Origin: Paraspadella gotoi | Lineage: Eukaryota > Chaetognatha | Assembly: GCA_051294375.1 (NCBI GenBank) | Contig: JBJCIZ010000239.1 | Location: 3,355,989 to 3,419,988 of the forward strand | DNA: 64,000 nt | Reading direction: 5' to 3' | Shown: piece after piece, positions 1 to 16,510 of the stretch | How the letters are laid out: each line of letters begins with the position of its first letter | Numbering within the stretch: position 1 is the first letter of the stretch | Notes under the pieces: generated by a model | The model's database searches: none | Told to the model about the DNA's origin: nothing | The model's input: only the letters and a program-made list of their open reading frames with translations | Translations under genes and position numbers: made by a program

Positions 1-267
1 CGGATTAAATAAATGCGATGGAAAAAAAAAAAGCAATGATGTAAATGTGGAGATAAACTTTGAAGATAAAGCCACGGCGACTAGTTTCGCGCCGCGTTTT
101 GGTCCCTAAAACTCCCGAGTCTGGAATCAGCTAAGACGGCACAAGACTAAATAATCAAGGTGACAAAAAGATGGCGAAAATGACACATTTGTGATCGATA
201 GAGGGCGAGAAAGGGGGGAAGAGTGTGGAGAGGGCGTGGGATCACAGGGGCTGGAGAGTTAGTCTCT

Positions 268-3462
<3,195 letters not shown>

Positions 3463-4070
3463 TTTCGTGTGTGTTGTTGGATGAGAAAGACTCGGACGAT
3501 TAAGGAATAAATTAAGTAAATTCTATTGGGGAGCGAACGCACAAATAATGAGAAGTTATTTTAGTAAACGCGGAAAATTCCGAACGACAGTAAATTTCTC
3601 GATGAGACTGAAGAAGCCACGCGGGGTTGAGGATTTAAAGACGGGAGAGAGACGCCTCGAACATTCTAGAAGGAAAGAGGCGGAGCTTCGTCGCGCCGGA
3701 TCAAGGATTTAGAGCTATTGGTCGCATTTTCTAGAACCCGTCGCCCGATTGGCCGAGAAGTCGAAGAAGGAAGAAAGAGTCGGATAATCACGTCGACAGG
3801 CAAAAATGCCTTGTTTTCATCGCTCAAATTTTCGGCGTCCTAGTATCTGATTGGTGGGTTTCGAGACCGGTTCATTAAATAGGAAAAAAGATCCGATCTT
3901 ACGTCGCGAGTTTCGAGTTTTATTCGCCGATAGGCTCGCGACGATTTTTCCGAAGGGTCTTTGGTCGATCGGCGATAAACGGTCGGGTCGCAAAACAACC
4001 AATGACCGAGAGAACGAAATATCCAGATGATTCCAGAACAAAAGAGGAGGAGCTTGGAACGTTCCACCGA
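3463..4070 (-). promoter_or_regulatory. 5' region of HSP70 with heat-shock elements
   Basis: The strongest site is a three-unit heat-shock element (GAA at 3659-3661, TTC at 3664-3666, GAA at 3669-3671, two-base spacers). Further pairs are TTC/GAA at 3729-3736, TTC/GAA at 4031-4038 and GAA/TTC at 4057-4064. Inverted CCAAT boxes occur near 3717-3722 and 3749-3753, and a TTTAAA TATA-like run lies near 3634-3639. Spacing fits a minus-strand promoter for the HSP70 gene. Transcription start and any 5' UTR intron cannot be placed. Confidence 0.75.
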
Positions 4071-4090
4071 CAATCACTAAGGAAAAAGTG

Positions 4091-5405
4091 AAACGTGGGC
4101 CGGCGAAGCGTCCCGAACCGCCAACCACCCACTTACCAATCAATGATTCCTGCGATGGAAGAACAAGAAAGAAAAGAAAAGAAAGGAAAAGAAAAGCCAA
4201 GAAAATGAGGGGGGGGGGGAAGCAAGAAGCAAACTTTGTTTTTTTGAATTTTGGGAATTACGGGGAGGCGAAAGCGAAATCTAAAGAAATAAAAGGCGAA
4301 AGATTGAAAACGCCCATCCCGTTGCGAGGATGGAGAAAAAATCGATTTGGTGTAATATATGTTGCATTCGAAATTTATGATAGTATATTGAATAGAATAT
4401 TGAATTCAGAAAAACATTAAGATAGGTATTATTAGTAATCACTTCGGATGAATCATTGTCTGATAAAGTACTTAATTAGTTTTATTTTAACTAGATGACT
4501 AATTATATCCTGAAGATTTTGTTCAATAGAACAAAAAATGACCGGATAAAGTTTTTTTTATTAAATTAACATTCCTTCTTGATTTTTCTTGAGGTGCTCG
4601 TTGTACGTATCAACTATGTATCACGAGGTCGGATCACGGTTTCGCCGACCAAGGCCACGTGGCTCACGAAAAATAGGGGTACGAACGGTTGAGCCACGTT
4701 GTCTCCATATTCAGCTCGGAAAACGAGTCACAAGACCCCTCGTGTTGTAAAGCGAGCATTCATCACCAAAGGCTTTTTTATCCGTTGAAAAAAATCCAGA
4801 GTCAAACCGAGTTTACTTCTATTTTAAGGGTCATTAAAAAGTTATGTATTAAATATACTAACTAGTGGAGTATCTTCATTGACTATTAAAAGATAGGTTA
4901 GGAAAATATTTCACTATCTTCTGTCACTCTTAATTCCTTTCTTATTCTCTCTGTTTGCCTTACACCAAAATTAGCCACATTTCCGACAAGTCATGCTTTT
5001 GAGTTATGAATTAAGCAAACTTGTATTCGTTATTATTGCGACGTTAGTTGCAAGTCCCGCATTCTAAATATATAATCTATAAATGATAAAAATATAATAA
5101 TATCTCAAGTATGTTGTATCGATAAATGAAAAAAAAAAGATTATCGGCCAAGTTTCAAGTGGTTTTTTTATCTGAGAAAACTGCAGCATTTCGCCACCAA
5201 ACATTCAAAACTTCTTGTCTGGAAATGTAATTTAAAAATTTTTAAATTACTCGACGAGGTTACAGATTCCGCTTATTCGTAATGAAATATTTCAAACCCT
5301 AACTTGTAATACGCTATTTTTATCACTCTCCATGAAAAAGGTATTGTGTCCAATTCATTTATTTGGTTTTTAAACCTAAATTTAAAAACATTAAACATTT
5401 AATTC
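4091..5405. other. Intergenic stretch between HSP70 and Pta
   Basis: No gene is supported here. The open frame on the plus strand at 4088-4420 is a purine-rich (AAAG) run. A short inverted pair around a CACGTG hexamer lies near 4652-4710 (GCCACGTGGCTCAC and GAGCCACGTTG). The rest is AT-rich. The Pta promoter should lie at its right end, but no clear TATA box is visible. Confidence 0.5.
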
Positions 5406-7657
<2,252 letters not shown>

Positions 7658-7752
7658 CGAGAAATTTAAACTTTTAAATTGGGAAGAGGTTTTGGACTCG
7701 AATTCTTGAAGAAGCACCGAAACCGTCAACTTCTTCTCTTCGTAACTTGTTT

Positions 7753-7758
7753 AATAAA
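7753..7758 (+). terminator. Polyadenylation signal for Pta
   Basis: A canonical AATAAA lies about 95 bases after the Pta stop codon, a typical distance for a short 3' UTR. Confidence 0.6.
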
Positions 7759-7902
7759 ACATTGGTTATGAAAAAAGCTTACGAGTTTCAGTGGAATTAA
7801 ATAACCAAAACATGATACCATTTGACATTGTTATTTCGAGCTCATCGTTTCGTTGCGTTTGAAATTAGAATTAAGTCAAATTGTTAGTTTTCAAGGAGAA
7901 AA

Positions 7903-7947
7903 ACGTACACGTTTCGGCTAATATGCCAGCCTTCATCAGCGAAAAAT
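7903..7947 (-). ncRNA. Hammerhead-ribozyme-like motif (weak stem I)
   Basis: On the minus strand the core CTGATGA (complement of 7933-7939) is followed by a stem II of GGCT/AGCC and then GAAACGTGTAC. The catalytic boxes are intact, but only the innermost CG of stem I pairs and the usual CATGTC is CGTGTAC. It lies between the convergent Pta and motif-repeat genes, next to the terminus word TTTCGTTGCGTTT near 7848 that other copies also carry. Probably a decayed family member. Confidence 0.5.
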
Positions 7948-8183
7948 AATGAGATGTGAAAATTTCACGGATTTGGTATTGAAAATTAAAACAAATTCGT
8001 TGTCTGTCAGCAAAACAAACGATTTCACTGTATTCCGATACTATTTGAATAATCCAATCAGAATAATAACTATCGACCGTTTCGAATGAAATTTACTGAA
8101 AGTTAAACTCGATTATTTTATCGAATAAAATTAAACATTTTAAATTTAGCATCACAACTTTTTTTTTCCCCTCGACAATAAAA

Positions 8184-11100
8184 TCAAAATCTAAAGTTGT
8201 TGACGCTCAAATCCGCGTCGCTCCTGTCGACGACCCGTCGATTTCCGCGCCAATCGTAACGGAATCCGGCGCCATCGTCGGGGTCCTCACGTTTGAAGTA
8301 GGAGTTGAAGCGGTTGAACCAAAAAGCGGAAAAGCGCCGCAAGTCCTCGACGTCGCCCTCTCTGTCGCCGTCACGAGCGGAGTCGACGGCGCGCTTCAGA
8401 ATTAAGTTTTTTATATTTAATCATATGTCTCATTAACGTGCACTAGGAGCATGCAGCAACCGGCTACAGCTTCCTTCCCCCCCCTCTTCTGCCTCTCTTT
8501 CTCTCGCCACCATCGGCGACCGAGGCGGGAAGCCAGCGAGAAGCCAGTAAAAAGCCAAGAAACCCACGAGGGTCAAACAAAGACCTCACCAAAACTCTAT
8601 GACGTCAAGAAGGCCATGGGCCAATTGGAGGGAAGAAGAGGATTGGGGAGGCTTTTGAGAAGAGCCAATAGGAACAAAGGCCCGGGACTTGGTGGGGCCA
8701 GGGGGTTGAATTCTATAGCAGAAAGGAGAGAGGCTGGAGAGAGCGGAGCATGCTCGTGTACGTTTATGGTATATTGTCTGTGATTTTTTCATTAAAATTT
8801 CGTCGTGAAAAAGAAGAAAACTTTTCTCATCTCAAGGTATATATGTCGTATTATGTCGATTTTTTAAATGACGTGTATTCATTCATTCATTCATTCATTC
8901 ATTCATTCATTCATTCTCTCTCTCTCTCTCACCTCAGCGACATCCTTTTCAATATTTTCCTGCTTCGTGTTCCCAGACTTTTTCTTCGTCTTCTTCCTGA
9001 TCTTCCCGACGACGTTAGGCAGTCTCTTTCGCTTCCCCTTCCCCTTCTCCATCCCCACACCCTTCCTCCCCACACCCTTCCTCCCAACCGACGGCATCGT
9101 CGGCGAATCGACGGCGTCTCGAGGCGCCACCTTCCTCGAACAAACGACGGGCGACTCGATCGACTCGACCAAAGTCCGCTCGACGGCGGCGGCCGGATTT
9201 TTCCGATCGATTCGCAGCCGGGATTCGGACGATCTGGATTCGATCGACGTGTACGAGATCGTGCGGTCCGTCACGAATCGAGGCGTGTAGGTCGACCGTG
9301 CGGACAGCGAAGAAGCGTTCGGACGTAATTCTTGAGGGCAAATAATTTATGAAATGAAATTAACAATTGGTTAAAATTTTTTGGCTGAAAAAGTGGGGAA
9401 ACTGAGAACGGACCTCCCACGGTGGGTCGTTCGTAAAGCTTGATCCAATCCGCCATGGTTCGTCGTTCGTCGCCCGCCGCCGCGTCGTCCGAGTGGGCGT
9501 GGCGTCTCCCAGTCACGGACGTCTTAGATTGACGGGGCGTCTCGGGTTCGGACGAAAAAGGCGTGTAAGATGGCGTGGGAGATAGGACAGGTTCGTTCGA
9601 CGCTTCCTCGGGAGATTTGCGAATTTCTGTACCAATGGAAATCGTTTGTCTTTTGTTTCTCTAATCTCAAGTCAATAGCCTCTGTCGGCCGTCATAAAAG
9701 TGATCATCATGAAGAGACTACAATTAGTTATCTTAATGAAGGCTTCGTATATTAAATAATAAGGGAATATTTCGAGAAAACAGATTAATTCACTAATGAA
9801 AAAAAAAGAATACTTCATCTTGTTTATTTTATAATAATTTATTTAGCACATTTTCTGTTGCTGCAACATAAACCTGCGCGAATGTGTTTCTCCTTGTTTT
9901 TCTTTATGATTGGTCGAACTATCGCAGATCTATCGGATCGTAGAGATCGCTTCATTGATTTAACGCCGGTTTTCTCTGAAACAGTATAAGATATTAAATA
10001 TTAATGCGTTAAATTAAAATTTCTGATAAGAATGATTATCGCACAAGCTTCAAAACTATGTGAACTATGTGAACACTATGGCGGATGAGAAAATTCTGAT
10101 CGTAATATAATTCTAATCATTAATATCATTTAATTCGTTAACTTTGCTTCAGGTAAACCGGAAACGTTTGTGGCGTCATTTCTATCGACGTTAATCACGG
10201 AGACGCGCCGTTCTGGAAGCGATGAACTCAGCTCGGTGTTAACGGGAGATAAAGCGAGGAAAGGAAAATCTGCCAACTCGTTGTCAAAGCGCAATTCTTC
10301 CGAAAGAAAATAATTTTAAATTGGTTTCACTTAAATTAAATTATATCGGGTTAGCTTTCACCTGGGAGAAGCGGGCTAGGTTTATTCTCTAGCGATGCTC
10401 TGATTGAATTCCCGTATTTATTCAGCCAATCGGCTGGATTTCGTCTTTCCTCAAACATAATATTGTAATATTTTTCAACGGCGTTTCTGTTTGAGTCAAC
10501 CTTAGATTTATTAGCGTCCAATATTGGAGTTGAGGTTTCCGAACGTTCTGTCAGGGAGAGATACAAACTGAACTTAAGTCAGCAGCTAGAAATACGGTAA
10601 AGTTTTTTATAATAATTCTCTTTAGAAGCCGATGGGCTTACTTTATTTTCGTTCGTAAGTGAGTATACTCATGAAAGCTCGTTGTTTTTTCCTCACTTCT
10701 TCTTTGTTTGTTTTCGACTGGCCGTGTCATTACTTCTTTCGCATCGTAGAACAAATCGACTTGATTCGTAGCATTTATGCTTTCGTCAATGGAGGAGCGT
10801 TCTGCTTGCAACAATTGGGTTAGACTTTCTGTCGAATGCGCAACGAACTTAGACGACGGAGGTGGAGAGAAGGACGTCACATTGCTTGCTCGAGACTGCT
10901 TGGTATGGCTTTTAATTTCTTCATCTGAAATTTGATCGATCTATTGTTAGAAAGCTGCGAGACGTTTAGAAAACTAATTAAACTTGTAAATGTATTTTTT
11001 TTACTGTAATTATAAAGTAATGATAATCACTGAAGCGGAGGTATCTCCATGTTGATCACCTGGGCAAAACTTAAAAGGTTTTTTGTCAATAGTGGAGGTG

Positions 11101-11892
11101 ATTTCGAATTTTTTCAGCCAATCGGCGCCAGTTCGTCTCTTCCGCAAGTGAGCAGAGGCAACGGGTCCTTCGTATCGCATCAGCCAATCGGCGAGAGTTC
11201 TTCGCTCTTCTCTTTCTTCTTCGACGTCTTCTTCGATTCGATCTTCGGTCTCATCGATCTTGGAGACTTCCATCGCTTCATTTCTCGACGAGACCGTCTC
11301 GTTCGCGTCCACCGCCGCGGAAAAATTCCGTTTCGCGTCCATTGTCTCCGAGATGCTTTCTATTGCGTTCGATCGAACCACGAGACTTGGGACGGAGGCC
11401 TTCGTCGCCCGAACGCTCGTTTTGTCCGTTGCAAAGGAAGGAATAAAGTTAAAGGAGACTTCATCTGAATTAGGGAAAACAATATTTTCACATTTTGTGG
11501 AAAAAAAAAAAAGCATCGTGCGTAAGAAGTTGTTGAAGGGACTCGCACGCGCTCACTCGCATCGCACACGAAATTATAAATTGGTATTAAATTAAGGAAT
11601 CTATCTATCTCTCTGTCTCTGTCTCTCTCTCTCTCAGGGAAAGTAAACGAATCTTTAAACAAAACATTACTTAGTTAACGGTAAAGACAAACGACTTAAC
11701 CGGTTCGGTTCTCCTCGGCCTTCTTCGCCAGCGCCGAAGTCGGAAAGTCGTACTTGAGCTGCCAGTCGGCGTTGGTCCTCTTTTCCGTGTCATCCGGTTT
11801 CCGCCGCTTGGCGGCGTCCTTGTAGCCGAGGTCGAAACCGACGGCGTTTTCCTCGTTGAGCGCCTCGCCTTGATTCGGTCCCCATGAAGCGA
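8184..11892 (-). CDS. Unrecognised protein with repeated R-R-T-x-A-D-W motif; N-terminus not found
   Basis: Exons, 5' to 3': 11701-11892, 11060-11464, 10697-10924, 10362-10547, 10159-10296, 9874-9975, 9414-9626, 8933-9330, 8184-8393, about 690 residues with the start missing. Every internal junction down to 9330 is phase 1, and the first seven exons are all multiples of three. Five motif copies are seen: KRTNADWQLKYDF, RRTLADWLMRYEG, RRTGADWLKKFEI, RRNPADWLNKYGN and RRTMADWIKLYER. Between them the protein is Ser/Thr/Glu-rich and looks disordered. Near the end lies a Lys/Arg-rich stretch (GKGKRKRLPNVVGKIRKKTK), possibly a nuclear or nucleic-acid contact, then an aromatic segment with RFSAFWFNRFNSYFK and FRYDWRGNRR before TGA. 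I do not recognise the family. The repeated W-x-x-K-Y/F-E core suggests a short docking peptide, which is inference. The last exon is less certain because its opposite strand is also open. Confidence 0.72.
8877..8931. repeat. (ATTC)n and (TC)n microsatellites
   Basis: About nine ATTC units run directly into a TC run just inside the donor of the motif-repeat gene exon that ends at 8933. Open frames reading IHSFIHS here are microsatellite artefacts. Confidence 0.9.
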
Positions 11893-11959
11893 CTGAGACG
11901 TCGCAGGAAAAGAAGGATAAACAAAAAAACAAAGGAACAACGGTCTATAAGTGGTTCTC

Positions 11960-12150
11960 TTTTCCGAGAGTGTGTGGCAACGGGGATGGAGCATCTCGCC
12001 GTTGGTTAAAGGGGGCTTCCGACCCACAGTGGCGCCGTCTGCCACTGGCGCGATTACCCTCGGACGGTCTCGCTTTGCCAACGTAGTGGGAAGTCGTTAC
12101 GACAGTGGAATTAAACGCAACGCCTGGACGGTGCGTTTCCCCCTCTGAGC
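11960..12150 (+). repeat. Dispersed repeat, copy 1
   Basis: About 150 bases resemble, at roughly three quarters identity by eye, the minus-strand sequence at 17040-17215. Shared blocks include GCTTCCGACC, CACTGGCGCG, TCTCGCTTTGCCAAC, GGGAAGTCGTTA and CGCAACGCCTGG. It may be a short interspersed element, but I see no convincing pol III A and B boxes. Confidence 0.6.
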
Positions 12151-12185
12151 CAATGGGATTGGCTGAACGATGGCGGATGTGAGGC
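12140..12185. promoter_or_regulatory. CCAAT pair and GATGGCGG word upstream of the motif-repeat gene
   Basis: AGCCAATGGGATTGGCT, an inverted CCAAT pair, lies at about 12149-12165, followed by GATGGCGG near 12170, which resembles a YY1 site. It sits about 270 bases 5' of the first visible exon of the minus-strand gene, so it could be its promoter. This is inferred from position and motifs only. Confidence 0.3.
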
Positions 12186-12414
12186 TGTGTGATTATACTA
12201 ATATACATTCCACAATTGCCCCATTTGTGTTCCTTTAACCAAGAATTTAATTTTAATACTTAACATATATATATTTTTAAATTTATAACATTTATAAATT
12301 TATAACATATAAATTTATAACATTATAACTTTTATAACATTTGACTCTAATTCTGAAACTTAATCCTCTAGTCTAATTTTTAACTAAAAGAATTAACACA
12401 ATTATGATTTTGAG

Positions 12415-13055
12415 ACATAAGGGGTAGGGTGGAGTGATGAAAAGATTGAGTGATTGAACATTATTTTTTTGCTGCTTATGGACATATAATTAATGATTTT
12501 AAATCCTTTTAAAAATTTTTTTAGCATAACAGTATAGCAAATTCAATTATTTATGTAGTAATATCCTTATAAAATCATCAAATTTCAAAATATTTTATTT
12601 TATTTTTAAGATTTGGATTCGCTGTAAAAAACTAAGAAACTTTATAAAATATGTTATATGATATTTTAATGTTTAGATCACAAGAAATGACTAAAACGTT
12701 TTAACATATATAAGTTTCTATTACAGAAAATAAAAAAGTAAGAAATTTTTACCTTTTTTTTAATTTTAAACATTGAAGATGACAGAATTTTTGATAACAT
12801 GTTCTATATTTTTGATTAAACTTTTATGAAGAATCTGAATCTTTATTAAAAGTTTTATAAAAATTATTTTTAAAATTTACTATTTTATAAGGATATTACT
12901 ACAAATATATTATATTTTACTATTCTGTTCCCGAGATAATATGAACAAAATATTTTTTGTACTAGTTAATCATACTATCTCACATCTAAATATCATTGTT
13001 CGATCATTCAAATAAAATTTTTTGTTCTCGAGTGCTCCACTCTAAATAGGGGGCG
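12415..13055. repeat. AT-rich inverted-repeat element
   Basis: TAGTAATATCCTTATAAAAT near 12557 is mirrored by ATTTTATAAGGATATTACTA near 12880. The outer ends carry GGAGTG and CACTCC-like words near 12431 and 13035. The inner TTATAAGGATATTACTA word recurs near 26870 and, diverged, near 30830 and 41915, so this belongs to a dispersed AT-rich family. No coding potential is seen. Confidence 0.5.
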
Positions 13056-13059
13056 TTCT

Positions 13060-13776
13060 GTGAAAATGCACGGATTTCAAATGGGAGTGAAATGAAAAGA
13101 ATTGTTATATATCTGTGATTAATAATTATTCATTTTATTAGTTGGAAAAGTTTATGTTCCTATAAAGAAAATTGATAATACTTTACATCATAGCAACTGG
13201 TGTGCTTGCCTTCCAGCAGCTTTTTTGTACATTTTTACCCTCTTATTTGGTAATTCAATTTTAAACTCATTGTGAAATAAATTGAGACAAATATTTTAAT
13301 TTCTTTTACATTCATTAGTTAGGTAGTATAATGTCTTGTTAGTCAGTTAGTTAGTATAATATCATTGGAGCATTCAAACAAATTCTTATTAATATATTTC
13401 AAGTTTTAGTTAGGCAACAAGCTCTTGCCCGATCATTGTTCTTTTGAAATTTTTTTTTAATATATAAAGACATACCCCAATGTCTTTATATGTAAGATGA
13501 ACCAAAATTTTCAAACATCATTTTTTTTTCATAAAAATATATCTTATAACAGGAAGGTCATATTAAAATGCAACAAATTTCCTTTTTTGAAATTCGACCA
13601 TGCTATTGATGAGCACATAACTAAGAAAGTAAGCAAGCTGGACTACTGGGAGTTGGAAAATAAAAAAACATCAGCGGTATTTTTACCAGGGTAAAAAAAT
13701 CTGAAGTTGCTATAACAAGTAGTTTCGCCGCAGTATTTGATCATTTCATTTCACTTCCCATTTGAAATCCGCGTAA
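13060..13776. mobile_element. TIR element of the CACGGATTT family, copy 1
   Basis: Left end CGGATTTCAAATGGGAGTGA near 13063 is mirrored by TCACTTCCCATTTGAAATCC near 13750-13770, giving terminal inverted repeats of about 30 bases. The interior matches the element at 14745-15137 in the same orientation, with shared words CATAACTAA and TGGACTACTGG. No transposase is seen, so it is probably a non-autonomous element. Confidence 0.6.
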
Positions 13777-13916
13777 GGCCCTGGCCCAAAATTGACTTAC
13801 GTCATTGTTTGCTTTGATTGAAATTAATTTATAAAATCCTCGCTCTTCCCATGTCTAACCCCACGTCTCCTTACATTTCCATCTCCTCGATCTTCCCATT
13901 TCTACCCCACGTCTCC

Positions 13917-16478
13917 TCACATTTCCGTCTCCTCGCTCTTCCCATCTGTACCCCACGTCTCCTCACATTTCTGTCTCCTCGATCGCGCCATCTGCATCTT
14001 CGTCCTCATCCAGTAGGTATCGACGAGGAGGTTGATTTGATCCGTGTCTTCCATCTCCGCCACCTCCTCCTCCTCCTTATCTTCCTTCTCCGGGACGTGA
14101 AACTCCAGAATTGGTTGCAGATAAGAGAGGCGCTGCATCGTGAGCAACTCCGCGTTGGCCATAGCAGACACCAGACGCTGGACGTGCGCCTGATGGGTAA
14201 GGGGAGGCGGATAAGGAGGGAACTGAGGGAGACATACTACAGAGAAAAAAAGAGAGAGAGAGAGACAGACGGAAACGCCTCACCTCCTCCAAATAGTAAA
14301 CGGCCAGCATCGTCTTAGCTTTGTAGGTGACGTTCGACTTCTTGGGGAGGACGACACAATCCGGGCCGAAGACACTCTTTGCTTGAAGGATTTTCGCTTT
14401 CTTCTTCTTCGGGTCGATCACGAATACCTCGCCCTGTTGAAAGCCAGGTACCCCGGGAGTAAATAAACTACACAGACTGTGAGAGAGTCCTGTTGAATGC
14501 TTGAAGGGGTCTGCCATGTTTTGATTTTATAATAGGGTTCGAGGCCTTAACCCACTCTGTACATTGTGTACAAAGTCAGGCGCAAGATACACTCCTGTGA
14601 AAAAAAAAACGCGCCATTTTATAACTTTTAATTCCAGACGCTCTATAAAAACATTTTTAAAAATTATATAATTTTTATATTGGTTGTACCAATTTCATAA
14701 AAAAAAAATTAAAAACTAAATGGGAAAATCGACTTTTTATCTACACGGATTTTTTTTAACTAAAAAAATTTTTAAATAAAAAAGGCTGCCATTGTGGTTA
14801 TAAAAAGTTTTTGACATTGCTCAAATACATATTCCAATGTCTATATCTGTAAAATAAACTGAAATTTTAAAATATTTTATTTTTTTTATAAAAATATATT
14901 TTTATATTATAACTGGAAAGTTATATTCAAATACAAAAAAATTGCTTTTTTAAAATTCGTCTATGCCATTGATGATTACATAACTAAAAAAGTAAGCAAC
15001 CTGGACTACTGGCAATTGAAAAATAAAACGTCAGCAATTTTTTTACTAAGCAACAAAATCTGAAATCTTTATATCAAATAATTTAGCCACAGTTTTTGAT
15101 CATTTCATTTGACTCCTATTTAAAATCCGTGTAAAAGCTTAATAATAATAATAGACCTGTCTTTCATCATATGTTTCAATAACCTTAAGATCTGGGGCAA
15201 TCCAGTTATCCCTCCGGATATCCAGTATAATTTTTTTTTCATTTTTAATCTACTTCAAATATCGCAAACAATTAGAAGAAAAAATATTAATCTATCAGAT
15301 TTTTTCACATTCAGCTTTGTGGTAGAATACTTTATTTTAAAAAATCATTGCTCCTAAACGGATAGCCCAATTATAATAAAATTTATGCCAAACTTATCAT
15401 CTTTCAATAAACTTTCAATTATTTTTAAAATCTTTTTTTAATTCTTTAATAAAGTGGCGCGATTTTTTTAAACATGGCTGTAGCTATATCATAATATAAT
15501 ATATTAATATATTAATTAATTTCATAATAAAAGCAGATTTCCAAACAGCAGCTGCAGCAACAGAAAAAAACTCTTACCCGTTGCAGCCGCTGCAATTTTG
15601 TAACTCACCTTCGTTATGTAGTAAGCTCGATCGATGATCTCTCCTCGATCGACGACGGTGTCCCCGGGAAGATAGAGTTGTTCGCGGACTGAGAGAGAGA
15701 GAAGCCGGAGAGTGCCTAATTTTCATGAGATGATCGGGGGGGGATGTGGAATTGGGGAATTGGGATAAGCATGTAGATCAAAGTCCAACGAGAGTTTATG
15801 TCCAACAAGTTAACTCATGGCAGGCGCATGGTTGGCAAATTACGAGCTTCTCAATAAATAAAAATAATGTGCAAATGAGGTTTAAAGTGAGGCTTTGCAG
15901 AAAACAAATGGTCAACTTCAACTACCGATTGAAAGTGGCTTGAGCGCCGGAAGCTGATCGAAAAAGTTTTGACAGAGTTGATGGACGACATCGCGTTTGA
16001 TTGTCATCGTCAGACTCGTGAATAGCGTGTGGATACGGTGGTGCTCAAAGTAATTCATGGACATCTTGAGGTAATCCAAAGTACGATCGCAGATCTCCGG
16101 CCGGGCTTTGTAGCTCAAGGAAGAGGAAAAGAAAATACGTTGGTTTTTTTTACTAAATCTCTTGAGAAAATAAACGTCTATACATGAAGTACAAATATTT
16201 TTTTAGTCGATTATTTTTATGAATTTTAAATCATTATATTAATTTCCTTTCTTTTCGTTGTTTTTGCAAATTAGAGAAAGACAAAGTTTATTTGTTTATG
16301 TACAACGATTTATTTTTACATAGGACATGTTTTGGCTTTAAGTATAAGCCTTCATCAGCGTTTGATTAATCAGACAAATTTTTCTCTTAACATTGAGTCA
16401 GAGAGAGAAGGAGAGATTGAGAGAGAGAGAGAGAGACAGAGAGAGAGAGAAAAGAGAGAGAGAAGCTTTATCTTTATC

Positions 16479-16510
<32 letters not shown>

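Noticed and set aside
8590-8720. CCAAT boxes and a TGACGTCA element as a promoter
   Set aside because: They fall inside the last intron of the motif-repeat gene, and no gene starts nearby on either strand.
13497-13694. A small 65-residue gene
   Set aside because: It lies wholly inside a TIR element whose second copy at 14745-15137 does not keep the frame.
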